Below, piece by piece: positions 36,272 to 45,160 of a stretch of DNA of 64,000 nucleotides (position 1 is its first letter; every line of letters begins with the position of its first letter). Under the pieces are notes generated by a model. That model saw nothing but the letters and a program-made list of their open reading frames with translations. It was not told the origin of the DNA and made no database searches. The stretch is taken from assembly GCA_947501805.1 (NCBI GenBank), contig CANMXJ010000002.1, positions 434,001 through 498,000 on the forward strand, read 5' to 3'. A program made the position numbers and the translations under genes. The DNA comes from an uncultured Sulfitobacter sp. (lineage in GTDB: Bacteria; Pseudomonadota; Alphaproteobacteria; Rhodobacterales; Rhodobacteraceae).

Positions 36272-37507
36272 TTAACCCGTCTGCATGCGCAGTGTTTTTT
36301 CGCGCCGTATCACCAGAAGGATCGACAGAATGCCCGCTGTAGCCGAGATCAGCATGATGATGATGAGCGGATAAGCTCCACTCGCAGGGGTCAGCAAGAG
36401 TCCGGCCAGCACCGCAAGGCCCGAACCACCACCAATCATGATTGCACCGCCAAGGCCGGAGGCTGTTCCGGCCAGATGCGGGCGCACCGACAACATGCCG
36501 GCGGTGGCGTTCGGGATGCACAACCCGTTCCCCAGACCAATCAAGGTCATCATGCCAAAAAACGTCTCTGCCGACCCCAGACCACTGATAAACAACACAA
36601 GTGTCAGCGCGCAGCCGATGCTCGCAGCCAGGCATCCCCATAAGATCATCAGGTTCACGCCAAAGCGCATGGCATAGAGGCCGGTCAACCAGTTCCCGGC
36701 AAAATAGCCGATAGCGGGCGCGCCAAAATACAACCCCAACCAAAACGGGTCGAGGCCAAAAACAACTGACCCGACAAAGGGCGCACCACCAAGATAGGCA
36801 AAAAATGTACCCGAACAGAAAGCCGTCGACATCGCGTATCCCCAAAAGCGCTGGGAGCGGAGCAGCTCGGGATATTCCTTGAATTGTCCCAGTATTGTGT
36901 TGTTGCTGGGCTGGGCGGTTTCGCCCATGTCAAAGATCACCAGCGCCAAGATGCCGCCCGCAATCAGGATCATCAGCCAGAAGGTTGCATGCCACGTAAA
37001 CGCCTGCTCGATCGCGCCGCCAACAGCGGGGGCGACCATCGGCACCACGGCCATGCCCATCGCGACGTACCCGATTTTTGAGGCGGCCTGGTTCTGTGTG
37101 TAAAGGTCGCGCAGCACCGCGCGGCTTAACACCATGGCGGTGGCGATGACTGCCTGACCAACACGAAACAACAGGAAGACAAAAGGCGTAGGGGCAAAGA
37201 TGCAGCCAAGCGTTGCCAGCATAAACAGAACCAGCCCGCCAATCATCACTTTGCGACGGCCCAGATTGTCAGAGATCGGCCCGATGAACAGTTGGATCAC
37301 TGCGCTGCACAGCAGATACAGCGGTACGGAGAGCTGCATGACCGCGTAAGAAGTGTCAAAATACTCCGCCATTTGCGGCAGGCTGGGCAGGAATACGTTC
37401 ATGGCAAGGGCACCCAGCCCGGAAAGCAGGATCAGAGTAAAGATATGGGGAGGCGTGCTGCGATCAAAGAACCGGATATATGGTTCTGGCTGGGAGGGTT
37501 CATCCAT
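36272..37507 (-). CDS. Bcr/CflA-family multidrug efflux MFS transporter
   Basis: A 411-residue MFS transporter with twelve helices. [40 protein letters not shown] (the MFS loop 2-3 signature) and [18 protein letters not shown] (the Bcr/CflA R-D-L box) place it in the drug:H+ antiporter group. It is divergent from pccB with 171 bases between starts, and the TTTGCAAA boxes in that interval could influence both. Substrate unknown. Confidence 0.92.
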   Translation of the reverse strand: MDEPSQPEPYIRFFDRSTPPHIFTLILLSGLGALAMNVFLPSLPQMAEYFDTSYAVMQLSVPLYLLCSAVIQLFIGPISDNLGRRKVMIGGLVLFMLATLGCIFAPTPFVFLLFRVGQAVIATAMVLSRAVLRDLYTQNQAASKIGYVAMGMAVVPMVAPAVGGAIEQAFTWHATFWLMILIAGGILALVIFDMGETAQPSNNTILGQFKEYPELLRSQRFWGYAMSTAFCSGTFFAYLGGAPFVGSVVFGLDPFWLGLYFGAPAIGYFAGNWLTGLYAMRFGVNLMILWGCLAASIGCALTLVLFISGLGSAETFFGMMTLIGLGNGLCIPNATAGMLSVRPHLAGTASGLGGAIMIGGGSGLAVLAGLLLTPASGAYPLIIIMLISATAGILSILLVIRREKTLRMQTG

Positions 37508-37558
37508 GCATATGCAACTAAACTGACCGGTATGGATTGTCTATGCCACTGCGACATC

Positions 37559-37606
37559 TTTGCAAATATTCAATTTGCAGAGGGATGCCTGAAAATACTT
37601 TGCAAA
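37559..37606. promoter_or_regulatory. PccR-type TTTGCAAA boxes before pccB
   Basis: TTTGCAAA at 37559-37566, a variant TTTGCAGA at 37574-37581, and TTTGCAAA at 37599-37606. The 15-base string CTTTGCAAATATTCA is repeated exactly at 37558-37572 and 37598-37612. They lie 70-120 bases before the pccB ATG. The PccR family binds such palindromes; the same boxes precede the pccR-like gene. Confidence 0.75.
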
Positions 37607-37678
37607 TATTCAGAATGGCGCTTTCCTCTGCCCCTGCCTCTTTTGTACTATGGCCGAAATATTCAGCAGGGGTTAGCC

Positions 37679-39211
37679 ATGAAAGATATTCTCGAACAGC
37701 TTGAAGAGCGCCGCGAAACCGCCCGAATGGGTGGCGGCCAAAAGCGCATTGACGCTCAGCACGGACGCGGAAAGCTGTCTGCGCGTGAACGGGTTGAGCT
37801 GCTGCTGGACGAGGGGTCTTTTGAAGAATTCGACATGTTCGTTACGCACCGCTGTACCGATTTTGGTATGGAAAAACAAAAGCCTGCGGGTGATGGTGTT
37901 GTCACGGGCTGGGGCACGATCAATGGCCGTCTGGTCTATCTGTATTCGCAGGATTTCACCGTTCTGGGGGGATCGGTCTCTGAAACCCATGCCAGAAAAA
38001 TTTGCAAGATAATGGATATGGCCATACAGAATGGTGCCCCTGTGATTGGCCTGAATGATTCAGGTGGTGCGCGGATTCAGGAAGGTGTGGATTCGCTTGC
38101 GGGTTATGCTGAGATTTTTCAGCGCAATATTATGGCCTCTGGCGTCATTCCGCAGATCAGTGTGATCATGGGGCCATGTGCGGGCGGTGCGGTCTATTCC
38201 CCCGCGATGACCGACTTTATCTTCATGGTCAAAGACAGCTCTTACATGTTTGTGACCGGTCCCGAGGTGGTGAAAACCGTCACCAATGAAGTTGTCACGG
38301 CCGAGGAATTAGGTGGGGCAGGGACGCACACCAAAAAGTCCTCCGTTGCGGATGGCGCGTTCGAGAATGACGTCGAAGCACTGGCCGAAGTGCGCCGTCT
38401 GGTTGATCTGTTGCCGTCCAACAACCGCGAAGGTGCGCCCGTGCGCCCGTTCTTTGACGATCCCGAGCGGATTGAAGCATCCCTCGACACACTGGTTCCG
38501 GCTAATGCCAACACGCCCTATGATATGAAAGAGCTGATCCTCAAGCTTGGCGACGAGGGCGATTTTTACGAAATTCAGGAAGAGTTCGCCAAGAACATCA
38601 TCACCGGTTTCATCCGCATTGAAGGGCGCACCGTGGGTGTTGTCGCCAACCAGCCGATGGTGCTGGCCGGGGTGCTGGACATCGACAGCTCGCGCAAGGC
38701 CGCGCGGTTTGTGCGCTTCTGCGATGCGTTCGAGATCCCGATCCTGACACTGGTCGACGTCCCCGGCTTTCTGCCCGGCACGTCACAGGAATACGGCGGC
38801 GTCATCAAACACGGCGCGAAACTGCTGTTCGCGTATGGTGAAGCGACAGTGCCACTGGTTACCGTGATCACGCGCAAAGCTTACGGTGGCGCCTATGACG
38901 TTATGGCGTCCAAGCACCTGCAATCGGACTTCAACTACGCGTGGCCCACCGCCGAGGTTGCCGTAATGGGTGCCAAGGGTGCCACGGAGATTATCCACCG
39001 TGCAGACCGCGAGGATCCCGAAAAGATTGCGCAGCATGCGGCGGATTATGAAGAACGCTTTGCCAACCCCTTTGTTGCCGCAGAGCGCGGGTTCATCGAC
39101 GAGGTCATCCAGCCGCGCACTACGCGCAAGCGGATCGCGCGGGCCTTTGCGTCATTGCGCAACAAGAAGAAGGACCTGCCTTGGAAGAAGCACGATAACA
39201 TTCCGTTGTGA
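37679..39211 (+). CDS. pccB: Propionyl-CoA carboxylase beta subunit
   Basis: A 510-residue carboxyltransferase subunit that moves CO2 from biotin to propionyl-CoA, giving methylmalonyl-CoA. Acyl-CoA carboxylase motifs: [19 protein letters not shown] near residue 125, [19 protein letters not shown] near 165, and [17 protein letters not shown] near 360 for the second half. It has the full family length. ATG 37679 is used, not the longer open frame from 37292, which would overlap the upstream gene and the regulatory boxes. It opens the pcc/mcm block. Confidence 0.96.
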   Translation: MKDILEQLEERRETARMGGGQKRIDAQHGRGKLSARERVELLLDEGSFEEFDMFVTHRCTDFGMEKQKPAGDGVVTGWGTINGRLVYLYSQDFTVLGGSVSETHARKICKIMDMAIQNGAPVIGLNDSGGARIQEGVDSLAGYAEIFQRNIMASGVIPQISVIMGPCAGGAVYSPAMTDFIFMVKDSSYMFVTGPEVVKTVTNEVVTAEELGGAGTHTKKSSVADGAFENDVEALAEVRRLVDLLPSNNREGAPVRPFFDDPERIEASLDTLVPANANTPYDMKELILKLGDEGDFYEIQEEFAKNIITGFIRIEGRTVGVVANQPMVLAGVLDIDSSRKAARFVRFCDAFEIPILTLVDVPGFLPGTSQEYGGVIKHGAKLLFAYGEATVPLVTVITRKAYGGAYDVMASKHLQSDFNYAWPTAEVAVMGAKGATEIIHRADREDPEKIAQHAADYEERFANPFVAAERGFIDEVIQPRTTRKRIARAFASLRNKKKDLPWKKHDNIPL

Positions 39212-39218
39212 GGGTTTG

Positions 39219-39629
39219 ATGTTCAAAATTCTGATCATCTCTGTCGGCATTTTGCTGAACTTACCTAATGCGTCGGAAGCTAAGCCATTCTGTCGGGATT
39301 GGCCGGTTTTTCAACTTGAAGATGGGACCCATTTTTGCGCGGCCCTTTTTGGGCCTTTGACTGGCGAAGGCTTCACGGCTGCGACTGGGAAATTTCACAT
39401 GCTTTCCGAATATGATCAGAACGAAAGAGCGCATGTGAAGCGTGGCTTGGCGCTTTGCGGTATATATCGAAAGGAAATTGTTGCCCAAACCCGTTCGCTT
39501 GGAATGAAACGTCACGATTATGTTGCGATCATTCAAACCTGGAAAATTGGTGAAGTATCCAATTCGGTCGACAAGGTCCAAAATTTCACTGTGCTTGCTG
39601 ACAATCGTTGTAGAGAGGTGAAATCTTAG
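39219..39629 (+). CDS. Secreted protein of unknown function in the pcc cluster
   Basis: A 136-residue protein with a likely signal peptide (MFKILIISVGILLNLPNASEA) and a mature domain with Cys in KPFCRDW, THFCAALFG, LALCGIY and DNRCREV, possibly two disulfides. A ribosome site GAGGG lies 5 bases before ATG 39219. It begins 8 bases after pccB and ends exactly at the cupin start, so it is in the same transcript. No family is recognised. Confidence 0.75.
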   Translation: MFKILIISVGILLNLPNASEAKPFCRDWPVFQLEDGTHFCAALFGPLTGEGFTAATGKFHMLSEYDQNERAHVKRGLALCGIYRKEIVAQTRSLGMKRHDYVAIIQTWKIGEVSNSVDKVQNFTVLADNRCREVKS

Positions 39630-40028
39630 ATGACCTCCCCATTCACCTCCCAATCCTTCACCATCGCCCACGCGGACTCCGGCACCTTCAAAGGCGCGGG
39701 CCTGCGTCCGTTCTTCGAATACCGCGACCTCGGCATCAATACGGCGACCAAAGGCACCCACGGTGCCCATGTCATCCGCGCGGTGCCCGGTATGGAAAGC
39801 CCCGGCACGTGGCACTCGCATGACCTCGATTTCCAGATGGTCTATGTCACCAAAGGCTGGGTGGTTTTCGAGTATGAGGGCGAGGGGGAGCACCTGTTGA
39901 GGGAAGGCTCCTGCGTGCTCCAGCCCCCGGGTATCAAACACCGCGAGGTACGCCATTCCGATGATATGGAGCTGATCGAGATCATCTCGCCCGCTGACTT
40001 TTCCACGCAAGACGAGGACGCGCCGTGA
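39630..40028 (+). CDS. Cupin-domain protein
   Basis: A 132-residue single cupin. The two metal-binding boxes are visible: a first box around PGTWHSHDLDFQMVYVTKGW (His-x-His and Glu/Gln positions) and a second around GSCVLQPPGIKHREVRHSD. No other domain. The ATG directly follows the stop of the secreted-protein gene, and the stop overlaps the next ATG by 4 bases. Its substrate is unknown; metabolite binding or isomerisation near propionyl-CoA metabolism is only a guess. Confidence 0.88.
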   Translation: MTSPFTSQSFTIAHADSGTFKGAGLRPFFEYRDLGINTATKGTHGAHVIRAVPGMESPGTWHSHDLDFQMVYVTKGWVVFEYEGEGEHLLREGSCVLQPPGIKHREVRHSDDMELIEIISPADFSTQDEDAP

Positions 40029-40405
40029 AACCGCTCTTTGCTGCTCTCATTCTTGTCGCCAGTTCCGCATGGGCTGTCGAAGTCCCTTCGGGTCAACCGG
40101 TTGATCTGCAAGAGGTGCTGATTGACGAAGTCGGCACGGAAACCTGGCTGCGTTTCCGCTTTGTTGCGCCAAAAATATCCCGCGATGCCAACGGGATGGA
40201 CTATGAAACCTCCGTTCATGACATGGGTCACCTGTGCGAGGCGCTGGCGATCCCTTATGCGCTTGATTTTGACCTGCAAGGTGATGTGATCGTTATCTCG
40301 CTGGCGGATCGTGCCACCGAGTTCGGTGTGGCCGATCCCGATGCAACCCAGTTTTTCGAAGCATATCGCCCTGTGGATAACACCTGCATCTGGGAGGGTT
40401 TATGA
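40025..40405 (+). CDS. Small periplasmic protein, possibly DUF6497
   Basis: A 126-residue protein with a signal peptide (MKPLFAALILVASSAWAVEV). The mature domain has VSVHDMGHLC-like text (TSVHDMGHLCEALAIPYAL) and ends in DNTCIWEGL, with two Cys likely to form a disulfide. I think it matches a small DUF of roseobacters, but the number is from memory. Starts overlap at both ends (ATGA with the cupin stop and with the next ATG). Confidence 0.72.
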   Translation: MKPLFAALILVASSAWAVEVPSGQPVDLQEVLIDEVGTETWLRFRFVAPKISRDANGMDYETSVHDMGHLCEALAIPYALDFDLQGDVIVISLADRATEFGVADPDATQFFEAYRPVDNTCIWEGL

Positions 40406-40893
40406 TGAAACCACAATATCTTGCGATCCACCTTTCACGTGGGCCGGATAATGAGGCTTTACCGTCACAAACCCGCCGATTACAGCGTGCCGGATATGTT
40501 TTTGATTACGACTACTCTATGTTGCACAAAGGGATTACCCAGGTAACCCTTACCTCAGAAACGGGACGTGCGAGGCAGTTTTACAATGCGCGTCCCACTT
40601 ACATAGACAGGAGACATAGATGTCAAAGAGCATCAAATTCTTGGCAGCCATCGGTTTTGTCGCCGCGGTTTCCGCATGCACATCCGGCCAGACAGAAGAA
40701 GAATACGTTGTGGTCGCGCCCGAGCCTATCTCGGTTGAGCCTACATACACCGGCAAGTACAAGTAAGCTTGCTTTGGGGCAGGCGTGCGCGTCTGCCCCG
40801 ACTTCCCGCACGACCGGACGCGGTTTGATCGCCGCGCCCCGCATAGGCATTATCCCTATTGTATCGCAGCCCTTTAACCGGAGGGCCGTTTGA
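40402..40893 (+). CDS. Doubtful open frame overlapping a lipoprotein gene
   Basis: The ATG overlaps the preceding stop (ATGA) after GGGAGGG, a strong sign of coupling, and residues 1-75 (RLQRAGYVFDYDYSM, GITQVTLTSETGRARQFYN) look like a real protein. From about 40620 the frame runs through the 48-residue lipoprotein gene in another phase and becomes Ser/Pro/Thr-rich and unnatural. Perhaps a shorter gene whose stop has been lost by a frameshift. No known family. Confidence 0.35.
   Translation: MMKPQYLAIHLSRGPDNEALPSQTRRLQRAGYVFDYDYSMLHKGITQVTLTSETGRARQFYNARPTYIDRRHRCQRASNSWQPSVLSPRFPHAHPARQKKNTLWSRPSLSRLSLHTPASTSKLALGQACASAPTSRTTGRGLIAAPRIGIIPIVSQPFNRRAV
40620..40766 (+). CDS. Small lipoprotein, 48 residues
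   Basis: A short gene starting MSKSIKFLAAIGFVAAVSAC, a signal peptide with lipobox VSAC, followed by a Glu/Tyr/Val-rich tail ending TGKYK. A ribosome site AGGAG is at 40609-40613, 7 bases before ATG 40620. It overlaps the doubtful frame 40402-40893 in a different phase. The stop (40764-40766) is followed by a GC-rich hairpin GGGGCAG/CTGCCCC at 40776-40799, without T-run. Function unknown. Confidence 0.75.
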   Translation: MSKSIKFLAAIGFVAAVSACTSGQTEEEYVVVAPEPISVEPTYTGKYK

Positions 40894-41255
40894 TGCCAGC
40901 CTACATGTTGAAACATCGCGGGTTTCCGGGCCGTCTGCCCAGCACCGACTTCCAGTTTACAATCCGTCGCCCCAACCCCAAAGGGGTCACGCCGATCACC
41001 CGTCGCGAACGTCGCTCTGACCGCCGTCCACCTGACAGGCGCGCGGATGCCGCTTTTATGAAGGCGTTGTGGGAACATTTCGGAACTGAGCCGTTTGAGC
41101 GCGGCAATCTGGATGCGGGCCGCCTGTCTTGGCTGTTTGGTCGCGAGGTCTTGCCCGCGACGGACCCGTTTGACCCAGCCCATTACGAATCCATGCTGGT
41201 GATTGACGAGGGTGTTGCGCGCGCGTCTTTTCCCGAAGCATTCGAAGAGGTGTAG
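40893..41255 (+). CDS. Conserved-looking hypothetical protein, 120 residues
   Basis: The gene begins MPAYMLKHRGFPGRLPSTDF and is rich in Arg around RRERRSDRRPPDRRADAAF, followed by a helical tail with WEHFGTEPFERGNLDAGRL. It is probably cytoplasmic. GGAGG at 40880-40884 places the start at ATG 40893 rather than TTG 40890. No family recognised. A terminator follows at 41426-41466. Confidence 0.6.
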   Translation: MPAYMLKHRGFPGRLPSTDFQFTIRRPNPKGVTPITRRERRSDRRPPDRRADAAFMKALWEHFGTEPFERGNLDAGRLSWLFGREVLPATDPFDPAHYESMLVIDEGVARASFPEAFEEV

Positions 41256-41574
41256 GCGTGAATTTGCTTGCACATGCGTCAGATCAGCGGTCACTGGCCG
41301 ATTTTGGCGTGCATGCAACCGAACCCTTGGTTGTATCCTCAAAATGGCCCAGCATGGGAGTTGCGAGATGTGGTTCCTTGCCGGAATCGTCTTTTGCACA
41401 CCTAAACCATACCCCTTCCCCTTGGGGGCAGCAGGGCGCTCATGCGTCTTTGCTGCCCTCTTTTTTCGCGACCGTTTCTGTGGGGGAGGTGAGAACATCA
41501 CCAGACCCTCACATGGAACCGCAAGGCGATCTCTGCGTTTGTTCTGGAGATGAGAGCAGACAAGGAGCAGCAAC
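41256..41574. other. Gene-free interval in the pcc cluster with a terminator
   Basis: About 320 bases. Frames present (for example 41203-41553 and 41258-41908) are Cys/Arg-rich, overlap real genes and lack ribosome sites. The stretch ends in the leader of the next lipoprotein gene. Confidence 0.5.
41426..41466 (+). terminator. Rho-independent terminator
   Basis: GGGCAGCA (41426-41433) pairs with TGCTGCCC (41451-41458) around a 17-base loop and is followed by TCTTTTTT. It ends the transcript of the preceding small genes. Confidence 0.75.
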
Positions 41575-41781
41575 ATGTCCAAATCAAAATTCACCCTCGC
41601 AATTCTGCTGTGTGCGGGCCTTGCGGCCTGTGGCAACACGATTGCCGAGCAGGGCCTTGGCGGCGCAGCCGTCGGTGCGGGTGCCGCCGCAATTACCAGC
41701 GGCAGTCTGGCCCAAGGCGCGGCCATTGGCGCAGCGGGCAACATCGCCTACTGCCAGCTTAACCCCGGCAAATGTAACTAA
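41575..41781 (+). CDS. Small lipoprotein with glycine-zipper stretch, 68 residues
   Basis: MSKSKFTLAILLCAGLAAC is a signal peptide with lipobox LAAC; the mature part has an Ala/Gly-rich stretch (GLGGAAVGAGAAAITSGS) resembling glycine-zipper membrane segments, and ends in YCQLNPGKCN with two Cys. AGGAG at 41562-41566 sets the start. It is monocistronic: terminators flank it. The role is unknown; entericidin-like and OsmB-like small lipoproteins have a comparable build. Confidence 0.75.
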   Translation: MSKSKFTLAILLCAGLAACGNTIAEQGLGGAAVGAGAAAITSGSLAQGAAIGAAGNIAYCQLNPGKCN

Positions 41782-41826
41782 CCGCACGTTTGCGGCGCAT
41801 CCCCTGCGCCGCACCCGATTTCAACG

Positions 41827-41859
41827 CCCCGCACAGCGTCCGCTGTTGCGGGGTTTCTG
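41827..41859 (+). terminator. Rho-independent terminator before pccA
   Basis: CCCCGCACAGC (41827-41837) pairs with GCTGTTGCGGGG (41842-41853) and is followed by TTTCTGCGTTTT. So pccA probably has its own promoter or depends on read-through. Confidence 0.7.
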
Positions 41860-41889
41860 CGTTTTCTCCAAGCCTCAAAAGGACATCCC

Positions 41890-43935
41890 ATGTTCAAGAA
41901 AATCCTGATCGCCAACCGTGGCGAGATCGCCTGCCGCGTTATCAAAACTGCCAAGAAGATGGGGCTGACCTCGGTCGCGATCTATTCTGACGCTGACGCG
42001 CAGGCGTTGCATGTCCAGATGGCGGACGAAGCAATCCACATCGGACCACCACCTGCAAACCAGTCCTACATTGTTATCGACAAGGTGATGGAAGCAGTAA
42101 AAGCGTCAGGCGCAGAGGCCGTGCATCCGGGGTATGGTTTCCTGTCCGAGAATTCCAAGTTTGCAGAGGCGCTGGATGCGGCTGGCGTGGCGTTTGTTGG
42201 CCCGCCCGTGGGCGCGATTGAAAAGATGGGGGACAAGATCACCTCCAAGAAGATCGCCAAGGAGGCAGGCGTGTCCACAGTGCCCGGTTACATGGGGCTG
42301 ATCGCGGACGCGGATGAAGCGGTGAAAATCTCCAATGAAGTCGGCTATCCAGTGATGCTCAAGGCGTCTGCGGGTGGCGGCGGCAAGGGCATGCGGATTG
42401 CGTGGAACGACGAGGAAGCCCGCGAGGGTTTCCAGTCCTCCAAGAACGAAGCGGCGAACAGTTTTGGCGACGACCGTATTTTCATTGAAAAATTTGTTAC
42501 CCAGCCCCGCCACATCGAAATTCAGGTGCTTTGTGATGCACATGGCAATGGCATCTATCTGGGAGAGCGGGAATGTTCGATCCAGCGGCGCAACCAGAAA
42601 GTTGTTGAAGAAGCACCAAGTCCGTTTCTGGACGAAGCGACCCGCAAGGCCATGGGTGAACAGGCCGTCGCGCTGGCGCAGGCCGTTGGATATACCTCTG
42701 CCGGAACGGTGGAATTCATCGTGGACGGGGACAAGAATTTTTACTTCCTCGAAATGAACACCCGCTTGCAGGTGGAACACCCCGTGACGGAACTGATCAC
42801 CGGCGTAGACCTTGTCGAGCAGATGATCCGCGTCGCCAATGGCGAAAAGCTGACCATCAAACAATCCGACATCAAGCTGAACGGTTGGTCCATCGAGAAC
42901 CGTCTTTATGCCGAAGATCCCTATCGCGGTTTTCTGCCCTCCATTGGCCGCCTGACCCGTTATCGCCCGCCACAAGAAGTTGCCGCCGGTCCGCTGTCTG
43001 ACAACGGCAAATGGGCTGACGATGCACCTACAGGCACCTTTGCCGTACGCAATGACACGGGCGTTTACGAGGGCGGCGAAATCTCGATGTATTATGATCC
43101 GATGATTGCGAAACTCTGCACTTGGGCACCAACCCGCGCCGAAGCGATTGAGCAGATGCGCGTGGCACTCGACAGCTTCGAGGTCGAAGGCATCGGCCAC
43201 AACCTGCCGTTCCTTTCAGCAGTGATGGATCATCCGATTTTCATCGACGGCACCATGACCACCGCCTTCATCGAAGAGCAATATCCGGATGGTTTCAGCG
43301 GTGTGGAACTGGCTGAACCGGAGCTGCGCCGCATTGCCGCTGCTACAGCCGCAATGCACCGCGTTGCCGAAATCCGCCGCGCCCGTGTGTCGGGACGGAT
43401 GGACAACCACGAACGCAAGGTCGGCACCGACTGGAATGTCGCAATGCAGGGCCATTCTTTTGATGTGGTGATTAATGCGGATCATGACGGGGCAAGCGTC
43501 CGTTTCGAAGATAACAGCTCGCTTCGTGTGTCAGGTGATTGGACACCGGGTGATCAGCTGGCCACAATGACGGTCAATGATGCGCCTTTGGTGATGAAAG
43601 TTGGCAAAATCTCGGGCGGTTTCCGCATTCGCACGCGGGGTGCGGACCTCAAGGTGCATGTGCGCACGCCGCGTCAGGCTGAACTTGCGCGGATGATGCC
43701 CGAAAAAGTGGCACCCGATACCTCCAAAATGCTGCTTTGCCCGATGCCCGGTCTGATTGTGAAAATGGACGTGGCCGTCGGGGATGAAGTGCAAGACGGG
43801 CAGGCGCTTTGCACCATAGAAGCGATGAAAATGGAGAACATCCTGCGCGCTGAACGCAAGGGTGTGGTGACCAAGATCAACGCAGGGGCTGGTGACAGTC
43901 TTGCGGTGGATGATGTGATTATGGAGTTTGAATAA
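41890..43935 (+). CDS. pccA: Propionyl-CoA carboxylase alpha (biotin carboxylase/carrier) subunit
   Basis: A 681-residue subunit: an N-terminal biotin carboxylase (FKKILIANRGEIACRVIKTA, ATP loop AGGGGKGMRI near residue 160, EMNTRLQVEHPVTELITGV near 290), a bridging BT domain (about 510-600), and a C-terminal biotinyl domain with the biotinylated Lys in CTIEAMKMENIL near residue 652. Full length for PccA. Separated from pccB by 2.7 kb of small genes, an arrangement seen in Rhodobacteraceae. A membrane protein gene follows after 6 bases. Confidence 0.96.
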   Translation: MFKKILIANRGEIACRVIKTAKKMGLTSVAIYSDADAQALHVQMADEAIHIGPPPANQSYIVIDKVMEAVKASGAEAVHPGYGFLSENSKFAEALDAAGVAFVGPPVGAIEKMGDKITSKKIAKEAGVSTVPGYMGLIADADEAVKISNEVGYPVMLKASAGGGGKGMRIAWNDEEAREGFQSSKNEAANSFGDDRIFIEKFVTQPRHIEIQVLCDAHGNGIYLGERECSIQRRNQKVVEEAPSPFLDEATRKAMGEQAVALAQAVGYTSAGTVEFIVDGDKNFYFLEMNTRLQVEHPVTELITGVDLVEQMIRVANGEKLTIKQSDIKLNGWSIENRLYAEDPYRGFLPSIGRLTRYRPPQEVAAGPLSDNGKWADDAPTGTFAVRNDTGVYEGGEISMYYDPMIAKLCTWAPTRAEAIEQMRVALDSFEVEGIGHNLPFLSAVMDHPIFIDGTMTTAFIEEQYPDGFSGVELAEPELRRIAAATAAMHRVAEIRRARVSGRMDNHERKVGTDWNVAMQGHSFDVVINADHDGASVRFEDNSSLRVSGDWTPGDQLATMTVNDAPLVMKVGKISGGFRIRTRGADLKVHVRTPRQAELARMMPEKVAPDTSKMLLCPMPGLIVKMDVAVGDEVQDGQALCTIEAMKMENILRAERKGVVTKINAGAGDSLAVDDVIMEFE

Positions 43936-43941
43936 CACCTG

Positions 43942-44511
43942 ATGATTGATGCCGCATGGATAGGTCCGGTCATCATCGCAGCGGCGATTGCTGCGATGGT
44001 GAACGTGCTTGGCTGGTTTGTCGCCAGCTGGCGGGACCGCCGTGCGGATGATCGACGCCGCGAGGAAAAGCGCGGTGACCTGTCGACCGCGTTGTTGGCC
44101 GAGATCACGCATTATCGCGACGCCTTGGCGTTTTTTGATCTGGATGAGATTTGGAAGATGGTGGTGAGCGATATGGAGCGGGACGAAGCCTATGTGCCGT
44201 TCATCCCGTCAGAACGGAACGACACCATTTTCCGCGCCATCCTCGGCGAAATCCACATCCTGCCTGAAGGGGTTATTCAGCCCGTTACGCGTTATTATAA
44301 TCAGGTCTTTGCCATCGACGCGATCATCGCTGACCTACGCTCTGACGCATTTCGTCGCGAACCGCAGATGAAGCGTATCGCGGCGTACACAGACTATATT
44401 TCACTAAAAAAAGAGGCGCAGGCCGCTGCCAATGAAGCGATCAAGGCGCTGGCCAGCCATCTGTCAGTAGCCGGGACGCGGCCCGGTTTGACCCATGACG
44501 GGGGGCGGTGA
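43942..44511 (+). CDS. Membrane-anchored protein of unknown function
   Basis: A 189-residue protein with one N-terminal hydrophobic segment (WIGPVIIAAAIAAMVNVLGW) followed by charged helices (RRADDRRREEKRGDLS) and an amphipathic region. The start lies 6 bases after pccA, so the two are probably co-transcribed. No family recognised. A role in the carboxylase complex is only suggested by position. Confidence 0.7.
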   Translation: MIDAAWIGPVIIAAAIAAMVNVLGWFVASWRDRRADDRRREEKRGDLSTALLAEITHYRDALAFFDLDEIWKMVVSDMERDEAYVPFIPSERNDTIFRAILGEIHILPEGVIQPVTRYYNQVFAIDAIIADLRSDAFRREPQMKRIAAYTDYISLKKEAQAAANEAIKALASHLSVAGTRPGLTHDGGR

Positions 44512-44605
44512 TTTTGGTTTACTCATATCACAACTCCATTTCCTGTCCTATAGATATAGGTGCAAACAGGATAAGATGCAATGAAGGCTGTGTCAGATCG
44601 TTTGA

Positions 44606-45061
44606 TCATCTCTCCTGCGTGCTGCTCTTATTTTCGCGTATTTCACGCTTGCGCATCGGCATTTTGTCAATGCTGCGGGTGATTTCGCGCACGGACCACG
44701 GGAACGGTTTGCGCAGCTTGTTGCCGCCGTCCTTGCCGACCAGAACGAGCATAAAGCCGCGGGGCCGCATTTCCAACCGAAGTGGGGAGCGTGCATCAGG
44801 GTCTGTGTCGGTCAACACGATTACATCGCGCTCCAACAACTCCTCTGGTTGGGCCCGCAAGAATTCAAGCTGCGCGATGAACGCAGGATCATCTTCGCTA
44901 TCTGCAAAAACCAGAACAGGTCTTTTTTTCCAACGGAATTCACTCAAATCTGCCATATCTGCCGGCGCAAACAGCGTCTGCGTGGTGTCAGGGGCAGTGT
45001 CTTGGGCGACTGTGGTGGTGGCAAATAGTGCTGCAATAACAATGGGAATGAGGCGTTTCAT
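44606..45061 (-). CDS. DUF4174-domain secreted protein
   Basis: A 151-residue protein with signal peptide (MKRLIPIVIAALFATTTVAQ) and a DUF4174 domain with RPVLVFADSEDDP and RDVIVLTDTDPDA, followed by RPRGFMLVLVGKDGG, a thioredoxin-like fold without the CxxC. The open frame extends upstream to 45478 but only the ATG at 45061 gives a signal peptide and has a ribosome site ACAGGAGAG. Antisense to the direction of the pcc genes, in the gap between pccA and the mutase. Confidence 0.85.
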   Translation of the reverse strand: MKRLIPIVIAALFATTTVAQDTAPDTTQTLFAPADMADLSEFRWKKRPVLVFADSEDDPAFIAQLEFLRAQPEELLERDVIVLTDTDPDARSPLRLEMRPRGFMLVLVGKDGGNKLRKPFPWSVREITRSIDKMPMRKREIRENKSSTQER

Positions 45062-45160
45062 GATCTCTCCTGTTGTCCCAGATATAAGCGTGCCTTTGCA
45101 AAATGCGATGGTAAATCGTGACAATACGCGCATTAAGCGTCCTGCAAGGGAATTTCGGCC

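Noticed and set aside
37292-37678. N-terminal extension of pccB
   Set aside because: It would overlap the efflux pump gene and the TTTGCAAA boxes; the family starts at ATG 37679.
41258-41908. Open frame of 216 residues overlapping the small lipoprotein gene and the pccA start
   Set aside because: Low-complexity reading, crosses two terminators and the lipoprotein gene in another phase.
42106-43200. Open frame of 364 residues antisense to pccA
   Set aside because: Shadow of the biotin carboxylase gene, which has clear motifs on the other strand.
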